Shown here: piece after piece, positions 38,115 to 45,997 of the stretch
Layout of the letters: the number at the start of each line of letters is the position of its first letter
Position numbering within the stretch: the first letter of the stretch is position 1
Source: Nocardia arthritidis
Lineage (GTDB): Bacteria; Actinomycetota; Actinomycetes; Mycobacteriales; Mycobacteriaceae
Assembly (NCBI RefSeq): GCF_011801145.1
Contig: NZ_CP046172.1
Span: 1,860,001-1,924,000 of the forward strand
Direction of reading: 5' to 3'
Length of the DNA stretch: 64,000 bases
Position numbers and translations under genes: made by a program
The notes under the pieces: generated by a model
The model's input: the letters and a program-made list of their open reading frames with translations, nothing else
Told to the model about the DNA's origin: nothing
Database searches by the model: none

Positions 38115-39343
38115 CTCAAAGTTGCCCACACGCAGAGCTGATTGCGATCGATCCGATGGTGGGTGATCTGGCGGGGGAGACCGCGCGACTGATCGCCGCC
38201 GGCCCCATCACGCGGATCGATCTGCTCGGTGTCCCGGCCTGGACCATCACCGAAACCGCCTTGGCCAAAGAGCTTTTGGTGGATCCCAGGCTGATCAAGG
38301 ACATCAACGCCTGGTCGCTGTGGGCCAGCGGCGAGGTGACCGAGCAGTGGCCGTTGATCGGCATGATCAACGCGGGCCGGTCCATGTTCACCGTCGACGG
38401 CCCCGAGCACCGGCGACTACGCATCAAGACCACCCAGGCGCTGACGCCGCGCAGGCTCGAGGACATCCGCCCGGCCATCGAGCGGCTCACCGCCGAACTC
38501 CTCGACGACCTGGCCGCGGCGGCGGCCGGTGGCGAGGTGGTCGATCTCAAGACCGCATACGCCTACCCGCTGCCGATGCGGGTGGTCAGCGAGCTGATGG
38601 GGGTCGATCGCGCGGACCACCCGATGCTGCTCGACTCGTACAAGAAGTTCTTCTCGCTGCTCACGCCGCAGGACGAGCGGCTGGCGATCATCCAGATGCA
38701 GCACGAATATTTCACCGAACTGGTCCGGGCGAAGACCGCCGAACCGACCGACGATCTGACCAGCGCGCTCATCCAGGCCGAGGACGGCGGCGCGCGGTTG
38801 ACCGAGGAAGAGGTGGTCGGCAACCTGAAGGCCATGGTCGCCGCCGGGCACGAGACCACCGTCGGGCTGATCCTCAACGCGGTGCGCGCGCTGCTCGGCG
38901 ATCCGGCGCAGCTGGCCAAGGTCCGCGCGGGCGATGTCGAATGGAAGCAGGTGGTCGAGGAGACCCTGCGCTGGGATACGCCGACGACCCATCTGCTGAT
39001 GCGCTTCGCCACCGAGGACATCACCGTCGGCGATACGGTGATCCCGAAGGGCGACGGCGTAGTCATGTCCTACCGCGCGATCGGCCGCGATGCCGCCGTG
39101 CACGGCGAGGATGCCGACGAATTCGACGTCACCCGGCCGACGGCCAACCGGCACTTGGCATTCGGCTACGGACCGCACGTCTGCCCCGGCGCCGCGCTGT
39201 CCCGGCTGGAGGCGGTCATCGCGCTGCCGGCGCTCTTCGAACGCTTCCCGGATCTGCGCTTGGCGGTGCCGGCCGAGGAACTGCGGAACCTGCCGGTGCT
39301 CACGCAGAACGACCTGGCCGCCTTCCCCGTATACCTCGCTTAG
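38111..39343 (+). CDS. Conservon cytochrome P450 (CYP154-like)
   Basis: 410 residues with complete P450 motifs: I-helix AAGHETTVG, ExxR in VEETLRWDTPT and the haem loop FGYGPHVCPGAALSR. Paired after a CYP157-like gene with a GTGA overlap, exactly as CYP157-CYP154 pairs occur in Streptomyces conservons. It is the catalytically orthodox member and presumably the oxygenase of the pair. Substrate unknown. Its 3' end overlaps the convergent Mut7-C gene by 4 nt. Confidence 0.88.
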   Translation: MTQSCPHAELIAIDPMVGDLAGETARLIAAGPITRIDLLGVPAWTITETALAKELLVDPRLIKDINAWSLWASGEVTEQWPLIGMINAGRSMFTVDGPEHRRLRIKTTQALTPRRLEDIRPAIERLTAELLDDLAAAAAGGEVVDLKTAYAYPLPMRVVSELMGVDRADHPMLLDSYKKFFSLLTPQDERLAIIQMQHEYFTELVRAKTAEPTDDLTSALIQAEDGGARLTEEEVVGNLKAMVAAGHETTVGLILNAVRALLGDPAQLAKVRAGDVEWKQVVEETLRWDTPTTHLLMRFATEDITVGDTVIPKGDGVVMSYRAIGRDAAVHGEDADEFDVTRPTANRHLAFGYGPHVCPGAALSRLEAVIALPALFERFPDLRLAVPAEELRNLPVLTQNDLAAFPVYLA

Positions 39344-40050
39344 CTGCCGTATTTGGCCATGGCGCGTGCCACGATCGAGTCCAGGCTCGCGTGGTGTGCG
39401 CCTTTCCAGTAGACGTGGTCGCATTCGACGCATTGTGCGAAGGAGTCGTAGGTCTGGCCGGTTTGGTCGGGCAGTCGCAGGGTGTGTTTGTCGGCGGCGC
39501 GCAGGAGTCCGTTGCATGCGGTGCAGCGGGTCCACGGCCGTAGTTCCGGTGCGAATCGGGAGAGTACGTCGTCGAGCTGTTCGTCTGGGCGGTGACTGTA
39601 AACGTATGCGCCCGCGTGGATTTCGCGTCGGCGCAGCAGGCCGCGGTCGCGGGAGAGCAGTATTCGGTGCTCGGCGGCCGAGCGCTGTGCCAGCGCCGCG
39701 TCGCCGATATCCGGCTTCTCGTACGCCGCATCGATGCCGAGCAGCCGCAGCCGCCGCGCCAGCGTCCCGAGGTGGATATCGAGCAGGAACCGGATCGGTT
39801 CGGCATACCGCTGCGGGCGCACGACCGCACCGACCGTCACCTTCTGCCCGGCGCGCGGAATATGCGACACCGCGACCGCATCCCCGTCGACGGCGAGCGC
39901 GCCCACCTCGGTGAGCGGCATCCCCAATGCCTCGACGACATGCCCGAGCGTCGAAACCCCGTCCACCCGAGCGCCGAATCGCCCGCCCCGCTGCCCGACG
40001 AACACCAGCAACTCGTCCGCCACCTCGACTGTTATCTCCCCGGAGCCCAC
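39340..40050 (-). CDS. Mut7-C RNase-domain protein with ubiquitin-like N-terminus
   Basis: 236 residues. The N-terminal 80 residues form a small beta-grasp (ubiquitin-like) module and the rest is a Mut7-C PIN-like domain (RFLLDIHLGTLARRLRLLGI, DAAYEKPDIGDAALA, ILLSRDRGLLRRR) ending in a Cys4-type zinc region (CTACNGLL, CVECDHVYWKG). Asp residues of the PIN active site are visible. GTG 40050 is preferred; TTG 40110 would add 20 residues and overlap the propeller gene. Predicted to act on RNA; no experimental role is known to me. Confidence 0.75.
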   Translation of the reverse strand: MGSGEITVEVADELLVFVGQRGGRFGARVDGVSTLGHVVEALGMPLTEVGALAVDGDAVAVSHIPRAGQKVTVGAVVRPQRYAEPIRFLLDIHLGTLARRLRLLGIDAAYEKPDIGDAALAQRSAAEHRILLSRDRGLLRRREIHAGAYVYSHRPDEQLDDVLSRFAPELRPWTRCTACNGLLRAADKHTLRLPDQTGQTYDSFAQCVECDHVYWKGAHHASLDSIVARAMAKYGS

Positions 40051-40106
40051 GCCGCCAGCATGCCAGGTGATGCGCCGGGCCGCCCGGGAGTTTCCCGGTG
40101 CCGGGA

Positions 40107-41420
40107 TCAATCGCGATAGCGGAGCACCACGATGCCCTGCGCCGGATCCCCGGTGGACCCCGCCACGACGATGCGGCCGTCCGGCTGGATCGCCACGCCG
40201 TTGCCGTGTTCGGCCCGGCCGCCCGGATCGGTCGAAACCCGGCCGTTGTCACCGAAACCGGTGTCGGGTTTGCCGTCGGTGGTGTAGCGGGCGATGGCGA
40301 TATTGTCCCCGGCGCCGTGGCTGGTGCCGACGACGACGATCTTGCCGTCCGCCTGTATCGCGACCGCCCGCGCGCTATCGGATTTGCCGCCGAAGTCGGT
40401 GGTCGCCTTGCCCGCGTCGCCGAAGCCGGGGTCGAGCTTTCCGTCCGGGGTGTAGCGCAGTACCGCGAAATCGTCGCCGTGCGCCGGATCCTGTGTGGAT
40501 CCGGCGACGATGATGCGGCCGTCGGTCTGGACCGCCACCGCGTTGCCGCGATCCGCCTGTGTGCCGAGATCGGTGGAAACCTTTCCGTCGGTACCGAATC
40601 CGGTGTCGAGTTTGCCGTCCGGGGTGTAGCGGGCGAGCGCGATATCGTCGCCGGAGGTGGCGCCCTGGGTGGTGCCGACGGCCAGGATCCGGCCGTCGCT
40701 CAGCACCGTAACCGCCGCCGCCACATCGGATTTGCCGCCGAAGTCGGTGGAAACCCGGCCACCGTCGCCGAAGCTCGGGTCGGGTTTGCCGTCGGGGGTG
40801 TAGCGGACCAGCGCGAAGTTGTCGCCCTGCACCGGATCCCGGCTCGATCCCGCGACCACGATGCGGCCGTCGGGCTGGAGCGCGAGGGCGTTGCCGCGAT
40901 CGGCCGGTGTGCCGAGATCGGTCCTGACCTTGCCGCCCGCGCCGAATCCGGTGTCCGGATTGCCTTCCGGGGTGTAGCGGGCGAGCGCGATATCCTCGCC
41001 GGTGTCGGCGCCCTGGCTGGTGCCCGCCACCAGGATTTTGCCGTCCGGTTGCGAGACCACCGCCGCCGCGGTGTCGGATCGGCCGCCGAAGTCGGTGGAT
41101 ACCTTGCCGCCGTCGCCGAAGCTCCGATCGAGATTTCCGCCCGCGGTGTAGCGGACAATGGCGAAGTTGTTGCCGTGCACCGGATCCTGTGTCGACCCGG
41201 CGACCACGATGCGGCCGTCGAACTCGATGGCCACCGCGACGGCACCGTCGGCGGGCGAACCGAAGCCGGTGCCGACCCGGCCGCGATTGCCGAATCCTGG
41301 GTCGAGCGTCCCGGCGACGGAGGCGGTATCGGTGGCGCAGGAACACAGGGCCGCCGCGAGAGCTGAGGCAAAGGCTATGTGGCGCAATGATTTTGCCGTC
41401 GACCGTGACGTGCGCAGCAT
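40107..41420 (-). CDS. Lipoprotein with seven delta-60 propeller blades
   Basis: 437 residues: signal peptide with lipobox ALCSC, then seven repeats of about 58 residues of the delta-60/DUF5122 type, each with FGxxGKVxTD, then AVxxQxDGRIVVAGxxxD and NFAxxRYTxDGK. Seven blades would close a beta-propeller on the outer membrane face. Blades alternate in type: 2, 4 and 6 carry DFGGxSD with GTxxG, whereas 3, 5 and 7 carry ADRGNA/HGNG with GSxxDP, implying growth by two-blade duplication. Function probably binding; ligand unknown. Confidence 0.85.
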   Translation of the reverse strand: MLRTSRSTAKSLRHIAFASALAAALCSCATDTASVAGTLDPGFGNRGRVGTGFGSPADGAVAVAIEFDGRIVVAGSTQDPVHGNNFAIVRYTAGGNLDRSFGDGGKVSTDFGGRSDTAAAVVSQPDGKILVAGTSQGADTGEDIALARYTPEGNPDTGFGAGGKVRTDLGTPADRGNALALQPDGRIVVAGSSRDPVQGDNFALVRYTPDGKPDPSFGDGGRVSTDFGGKSDVAAAVTVLSDGRILAVGTTQGATSGDDIALARYTPDGKLDTGFGTDGKVSTDLGTQADRGNAVAVQTDGRIIVAGSTQDPAHGDDFAVLRYTPDGKLDPGFGDAGKATTDFGGKSDSARAVAIQADGKIVVVGTSHGAGDNIAIARYTTDGKPDTGFGDNGRVSTDPGGRAEHGNGVAIQPDGRIVVAGSTGDPAQGIVVLRYRD

Positions 41421-41595
41421 TTGCGCTACCTCATTTCAAAATTTGAAGGGGTAGAACACAATTCGGCGGACCACGAAAAACGATCACAGTATGACCGCGG
41501 GTCACGCCCGGCACGCCGATTTGGCGGAGAATCGCGTCATCGATCGCGGCGACGTACCGGGCCGCCGGTTCGTAACGCGGACAATGGGTTTGCCG

Positions 41596-42345
41596 CTATT
41601 TGCGCGGCGGCGTCTCGGCGGTGCCGACCGTCCAGCCCGCGGCACGCAGCGTTTCGACACCCGCGTGGATCCGGGGGTGTCCACTGCCACCCGGCGCCCA
41701 GATCGACCAGTGGATCGCGATGCGCAGCGACAGTTCGAAGAACTGCCTGCCGAGCTGGAATTCGATCGGCGCGTCCAGGGTGTTGCGCCGCGGGCCGCAC
41801 ACCCAGTGCGCGCCGTCGAGGTTTTCGACCGGATGGTCCAGGGTCCAGATGCGGTCCTGTACCGAGATCGAGCCGTCCTCGTTCAATCGGCTGGTCGAGG
41901 GCAGGCGCACCATGCTGGCGCGGACCCACAGGTAGTCCCAGTTCATCCGGACACCCGCAGGATCGGACCCCACCGCGTTCGCGACGAAGCCGGATACCGT
42001 GTCGTAGTCCAATTCCTCGGCGACCGTGACCTGCTCGTCGGCCCAGAGCGGGCGGATCTCCAGCCCCTCCGGCGGCCGCGCGCTGCGCAGGACCCGGTAC
42101 GGCGCAGCGGGTTTCGGTTTGTTCATCGGCCAGTCGAAATCATCCTCCCAATAGGCGGTGGACAGGCCGATCAGCAGCGGGCGGCAGAACAGCTCCGCGA
42201 AGTCGAATATCGCGCGCAGTGCGATGCGGGTGACCTCGGAATCGTCCGCGGCGTTCTGGGTGTCGTACCGCAGGAAAATCCCGTGTCCGGGTGACTCCAG
42301 CAGCCGCGGCAACCCTGCCGCGTCAGCGTTTTGCGCGATGTTCAC
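41596..42345 (-). CDS. Conserved protein of unknown function
   Basis: 249 residues from GTG 42345. No signal peptide or membrane segment. Hydrophobic/aromatic patterns such as FDFAELFCRPLLIGLSTAYW and MNWDYLWVRASMVRLP suggest a folded globular protein, and PRRNTLDAPIEFQLGRQFFE resembles no motif I know. I cannot assign a family. A longer reading upstream (to 42510) crosses the GC-rich region and lacks a good start. It stands between the propeller lipoprotein and the clpP operon, divergent from the latter. Confidence 0.5.
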   Translation of the reverse strand: MNIAQNADAAGLPRLLESPGHGIFLRYDTQNAADDSEVTRIALRAIFDFAELFCRPLLIGLSTAYWEDDFDWPMNKPKPAAPYRVLRSARPPEGLEIRPLWADEQVTVAEELDYDTVSGFVANAVGSDPAGVRMNWDYLWVRASMVRLPSTSRLNEDGSISVQDRIWTLDHPVENLDGAHWVCGPRRNTLDAPIEFQLGRQFFELSLRIAIHWSIWAPGGSGHPRIHAGVETLRAAGWTVGTAETPPRK

Positions 42346-42496
42346 TCGTCCAGCATGCCAGTGCCGTGCGGGGTCCGTCGCCGCGAACAGGTCTACCGAC
42401 CGGGATGTAACGCGGTCCGACCGCCTGGTCAGCGGTAATAGCTGGGATGACTCGGTAAAAATTGGATCGATTGCGGCACAGGGTGATTGACGAATC

Positions 42497-42537
42497 GGAC
42501 CGCGGTCCACCGGATTGCTGCCGTGAGCAGATCTGCT
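42497..42537. promoter_or_regulatory. Two 12-bp palindromes in the clpP operon promoter
   Basis: GGACCGCGGTCC (42497-42508) and AGCAGATCTGCT (42526-42537) are perfect 12-bp palindromes 51-91 nt upstream of the clpP start. A TTGACG at 42487-42492 could be a -35 hexamer, putting the first palindrome over the promoter core. Candidate operators for the PopR/ClgR-like regulator at 43827 or another factor. Confidence 0.35.
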
Positions 42538-42587
42538 GTGGGCAGCGTGCCGAGATTTTCCAGGTGGAAGTACGGCACGGTAGGGGC

Positions 42588-43193
42588 ATGGCTCAGGAAG
42601 ATAAGACTCCGCTATTCAGTTGGCGCTCCCGCGAGCAGTTGCTCAGCCGCCGCATCCTGGTGCTCGACGGACCGCTCGACGACGACAACGGCACGCTGCT
42701 GATGACCCAGCTGCTCACGCTCGCCGCCGAGGATCCGGAGGCCGGGATCTCGCTGTGGATCAACTCACCCGGCGGCTCGGTGCCGTCGATGCTGGCGATC
42801 CGCGACATCATGCGCCTCATTCCGTGCGAGGTGTCCACGGTGGCGATGGGCACCGCCTACAGCGCCGGGCAGTTCCTGCTCTCCTCCGGCACACCCGGCA
42901 GGCGGTTCGCCCTCTCGCACAGCCGGATCCTGATGCATCAGGGCTCGGCGGGTATCGGCGGCGCCGCCGTCGATGTCGAGGTGCAGGCGGATGACCTGCG
43001 TCACACCGTGCAGACCGTGCTCGGCCTGATCGCCGCGGACACCGGGCAGACCTATGAGCGGATCTACGAGGATTCGCTGCACGACCGCTACTTCACCGCG
43101 GTCGAGGCCAAGGAGTATGGCTTCATCGATCACATCGTCGAATCGTTCGGGCAGGTCGTGCCCCAGCGCCACAAGATTGGTATCTCGGCATGA
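42588..43193 (+). CDS. clpP: ATP-dependent Clp protease proteolytic subunit, second-locus type
   Basis: 201 residues with the complete ClpP triad: Ser92 (AMGTAYSAGQFLLSSG), His117 (HSRILMHQG) and Asp166 (LHDRYFTA), plus NSPGGSV in the oxyanion region. It lacks the usual propeptide-like N-terminus. It forms heptameric rings that degrade unfolded protein delivered by ClpX or ClpC. The next gene, overlapping by 4 nt, is a ClpP paralogue without triad residues, so a mixed ring is likely. The arrangement with an XRE regulator resembles Streptomyces clpP3-clpP4-popR. No good ribosome-binding site is seen. Confidence 0.88.
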   Translation: MAQEDKTPLFSWRSREQLLSRRILVLDGPLDDDNGTLLMTQLLTLAAEDPEAGISLWINSPGGSVPSMLAIRDIMRLIPCEVSTVAMGTAYSAGQFLLSSGTPGRRFALSHSRILMHQGSAGIGGAAVDVEVQADDLRHTVQTVLGLIAADTGQTYERIYEDSLHDRYFTAVEAKEYGFIDHIVESFGQVVPQRHKIGISA

Positions 43194-43786
43194 GCACTTA
43201 CACCATTCCCAATGTCATCGCCCAGCATCGCGGTGGCGAGCGGATCACCGATATCTACTCGCATCTGCTCGCCGAGCGCATCATCTACCTCGGCACCGGT
43301 ATCGATTCCGGTGTGGCCAACGCGCTGATCGCGCAGCTGCTGCACCTGGAATCGGAGAGCGCGGACCGGGAGATCAACCTCTATATCAACTGCGAGGGCG
43401 GCGATCTGTCGGCGGCGCTCGCCGTCTACGACACGATGCAGCACATCCACGCGCCCGTGCTCACCACCTGCGTCGGACAGGCCATCGCGGTCGGCGGACT
43501 GCTGCTGGCCGGCGGCGCGCCCGGACAGCGCGCGATGCTGCCGCATGCCCGAGTCGTGCTGCAGCAGCCCGCAGCCAGCGGGCGCGGCACCATTCCAGAT
43601 CTGATCCTGGAGGCCGACGAGCTGGTGCGGATGCGCAGTGCGATCGAGGCGGTGCTGTCCAAGCACACCGGTCAGACGGTGGAGCGGCTGCGCCATGACA
43701 CCGACCGGGACCGGGTGTTCACCGCGCAGGCGGCGGTGGAGTACGGGCTGGTGGACCGGGTGCTCGAGCCGCGGGCACTGGGCTGA
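43190..43786 (+). CDS. ClpP-like pseudoprotease (ClpR-type)
   Basis: 198 residues. The ClpP fold is clear (YINCEGGDLSAALAVYDTMQ, VGQAIAVGGLLLAGG, AVEYGLVDRVLE), but the nucleophile Ser is Ala100 (GQAIAVG instead of GQAASMG) and the catalytic His is Gln125 (VVLQQP instead of IMIHQP); only the Asp region (TDRDRVFTA) remains. It therefore cannot be proteolytic on its own and is comparable in logic to cyanobacterial and plastid ClpR. It overlaps the active clpP by 4 nt, implying a hetero-oligomer in which it modulates assembly or ATPase docking. Confidence 0.9.
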   Translation: MSTYTIPNVIAQHRGGERITDIYSHLLAERIIYLGTGIDSGVANALIAQLLHLESESADREINLYINCEGGDLSAALAVYDTMQHIHAPVLTTCVGQAIAVGGLLLAGGAPGQRAMLPHARVVLQQPAASGRGTIPDLILEADELVRMRSAIEAVLSKHTGQTVERLRHDTDRDRVFTAQAAVEYGLVDRVLEPRALG

Positions 43787-43796
43787 GCGCCGACCA

Positions 43797-43814
43797 AGCG
43801 GGTACGGGACCGCT
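43797..43814. terminator. Weak hairpin between clpR-like gene and the XRE gene
   Basis: AGCGG and CCGCT (43797-43801 and 43810-43814) can form a 5-bp stem with an 8-nt loop between two convergent genes. Weak and without a U-tract. Confidence 0.25.
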
Positions 43815-43826
43815 GGACTCGTCCGA

Positions 43827-44243
43827 TCAGGCTGCCAGCAGCATGAGCGTCGGCGCGGTGCCGGATTGCGGTGCGCGCCGGGCGAATTCACGGTCCGTAC
43901 CCGCCGCCATCGAGCGCAGCATGGCGGCCCGGCGGCGGCGCGCCCGCAGTTCGTCGGCCACCTGCTCGGTGAGCCCGCCGAGCGAGGTGCCGAGCGCACC
44001 CGCCAGCGCGGCGATCATCTCGCTGGACGGTTCCTTGCGGCCGCGCTCCACCTCGGACAGGTACTGCGGCGACACTCCGGCCCGCCCGGCCGTTTCGACC
44101 AGCGTTTCCCGCTGCTCCTTCCGCAGCGTTCGCAGCTGGTGCCCGAGTACCTCGCGCCACAGCGGTTCGCCGTCCTGGTCCGCTCGGCTCGGCCGGTCGT
44201 CGCGCCCGCCGGGGATCGAATGCAGTCGGGGATGCTCGGTCAT
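43827..44243 (-). CDS. XRE-family regulator, PopR/ClgR-like
   Basis: 138 residues. An XRE helix-turn-helix (LRTLRKEQRETLVETAGRAG, then VSPQYLSEVERGRKEPSSEMI) matches ClgR/PopR-type regulators of actinobacterial clp genes. The C-terminus ends in LMLLAA; two terminal Ala residues act as a Clp-dependent degron in Streptomyces PopR and ClgR, suggesting a feedback loop in which the protease removes its own activator. It is convergent with the clpP pair (40 nt gap). Its target operator is not identified. Confidence 0.8.
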   Translation of the reverse strand: MTEHPRLHSIPGGRDDRPSRADQDGEPLWREVLGHQLRTLRKEQRETLVETAGRAGVSPQYLSEVERGRKEPSSEMIAALAGALGTSLGGLTEQVADELRARRRRAAMLRSMAAGTDREFARRAPQSGTAPTLMLLAA

Positions 44244-44313
44244 GATCCGAGCCTAAATCCCCGGTCGTGCGGGCGGCCCGCCATTACGCTCTGGGCGTAC
44301 ACGCCGGCCCGTC

Positions 44314-44339
44314 GTAACCCAACAGCAACTAGACGTTAC
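44314..44339. promoter_or_regulatory. Inverted repeat upstream of the EthA-like gene
   Basis: GTAAC (44314-44318) and GTTAC (44335-44339) are inverted with a 16-nt spacer, 76-101 nt upstream of the monooxygenase start; GGCGT/ACGCC with a 2-nt spacer lies about 20 nt further upstream. No adjacent regulator recognisably owns these sites. Confidence 0.25.
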
Positions 44340-44414
44340 TTCTGATAACAGGTATTCTGCGTGTGTCCGCGGACACCGATGCCCGCGGTGTGACCAGACG
44401 AAACGAGTACCTCA

Positions 44415-45908
44415 ATGACGCGGCATATCGACGTGCTGATCATCGGCGCCGGGATATCCGGTATCGGAATGGCCTGCCATCTCACCCGGGAAAAGACCGG
44501 GCGCGACTATCTGATCCTCGAGCGCCGCACGGCCATCGGGGGCACCTGGGATCTGTTCCGCTATCCCGGAATTCGTTCCGACTCGGATATGTACACCTTC
44601 GGCTACGACTTCCGGCCATGGCACGGAACCAAAGTGCTCGCCGATGGACCGAACATCCGGGCGTACATCGCCGATACGGCGGCGGAATACGGTGTCACCG
44701 AACATATTCGGTTCGGTCGTAAGGTCACCGACGCGAGCTGGTCCTCCGCCGAGAACCGCTGGACCGTCGAGGCACACAACGAGCAGACCGGCGAAATCGA
44801 GCATTACACCGCCGATTTCGTCGTCGGCTGCACCGGGTACTACGACTACGACAACGGGTACCGTCCGCGATTCCCCGGCGAGGAGAACTTCCGCGGACAG
44901 ATCGTGCATCCGCAGCACTGGCCGGCGGATCTGAACTACACGGGTAAGCGCGTCGTCGTAATCGGCAGCGGCGCAACGGCTATCACGCTCGTCCCGGCGA
45001 TGAGCCGCGACGCCGCACACGTGACGATGCTGCAGCGCTCACCCACTTACATCGCCGCGCTGCCCGCCGACGATCCGGTCGCCGTCGGCCTGAAGAAGGC
45101 GCGGGTGCCCGCCACGCTCGCGTACAAGGTCGGCCGCGCGCGCAATATCGCGTTGCAACGGGCCAGTTTTCAGCTTTCCCGCACCAATCCGGCGCTCTCC
45201 CGCAGGCTGCTGCTCGCGGCGGTGCGGGCGCAGGTCGGCCCCGGAATCGATATGCGGCACTTCACGCCCGACTACAACCCGTGGGATCAGCGGCTGTGCG
45301 TCGTGCCGAACGGCGACCTGTTCAAGGTGCTGCGCCGCGGTAAGGCCTCGGTCCTCACCGATCGGATCGAGACGTTCACCGAAACCGGCATCCGGCTCGC
45401 CTCGGGCGAGGAACTGGACGCCGACATCGTCATCAGCGCGACGGGGCTGACGCTGCAGATGCTCGGCGGCGCGACGCTGACCGTGGACGGCGCACCCGTC
45501 ACCCTCCGCGACCACATCGCCTACAAGGGCGTCATGCTCGACGGCATCCCGAACGCCATGGTGGTGATCGGCTACACCAACGCCTCCTGGACGTTGAAGG
45601 CCGACCTGGCCGCCCAGTACTTCTGCCGCATCCTCAACCACATGCGGTCGCGCGGCTACACGAAATTCGTCGCGGTGGCCCAAGACGGCGACCGCTCCGA
45701 CCAGTCACTGATGGGCGGCGCCCTCACCTCCGGCTACATCAAACGCGGCGAAGACGTGATGCCCCGCCAGGGCATCCGCGGCCCATGGCAGGTCATCAAC
45801 AACTACTTCCGCGACCGAACCCTGCTGCGCAAGGGCCCAATCGAGGACGGCGTCCTCGAATTCACCACCGCCCACCACCAGTCACTCGCCGAATCCCGCA
45901 TCGCCTAG
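44415..45908 (+). CDS. EthA-like Baeyer-Villiger monooxygenase
   Basis: 497 residues. FAD motif GAGISGIGMA at the N-terminus, GTWDLFRYPGIRSDSDMYT, NADPH motif GSGATAITLVP, and the Baeyer-Villiger fingerprint in its EthA form (FRGQIVHPQHWP). The similarity to M. tuberculosis EthA is high along the whole length, for instance NPWDQRLCVVPNGDLF and GYTNASWTLKADL. Such enzymes insert oxygen into ketones or oxidise sulfur and activate ethionamide in mycobacteria. No EthR-like TetR gene is adjacent, unlike the mycobacterial locus. The native substrate is unknown. Confidence 0.9.
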   Translation: MTRHIDVLIIGAGISGIGMACHLTREKTGRDYLILERRTAIGGTWDLFRYPGIRSDSDMYTFGYDFRPWHGTKVLADGPNIRAYIADTAAEYGVTEHIRFGRKVTDASWSSAENRWTVEAHNEQTGEIEHYTADFVVGCTGYYDYDNGYRPRFPGEENFRGQIVHPQHWPADLNYTGKRVVVIGSGATAITLVPAMSRDAAHVTMLQRSPTYIAALPADDPVAVGLKKARVPATLAYKVGRARNIALQRASFQLSRTNPALSRRLLLAAVRAQVGPGIDMRHFTPDYNPWDQRLCVVPNGDLFKVLRRGKASVLTDRIETFTETGIRLASGEELDADIVISATGLTLQMLGGATLTVDGAPVTLRDHIAYKGVMLDGIPNAMVVIGYTNASWTLKADLAAQYFCRILNHMRSRGYTKFVAVAQDGDRSDQSLMGGALTSGYIKRGEDVMPRQGIRGPWQVINNYFRDRTLLRKGPIEDGVLEFTTAHHQSLAESRIA

Positions 45909-45921
45909 GATTCCGGTCGGT

Positions 45922-45934
45922 CGCGGCAACCGCG
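45922..45934. terminator. Short GC hairpin between convergent genes
   Basis: CGCGG, loop CAA, CCGCG, followed by TCTTT, between the EthA-like gene and the ATPase gene. Stem only 5 bp, so confidence is modest. Confidence 0.35.
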
Positions 45935-45997
45935 TCTTTGTAAGGGACACAACTGAATTGGCGATGGCCGTGGTTGTCGTCAACTCGCACACTCGGT

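Noticed and set aside
42346..42510. Longer N-terminus for the unknown protein at 41596
   Set aside because: The extension covers the GC-rich clpP promoter region, lacks a start with a ribosome-binding site and shows no conserved sequence; GTG 42345 is simpler.
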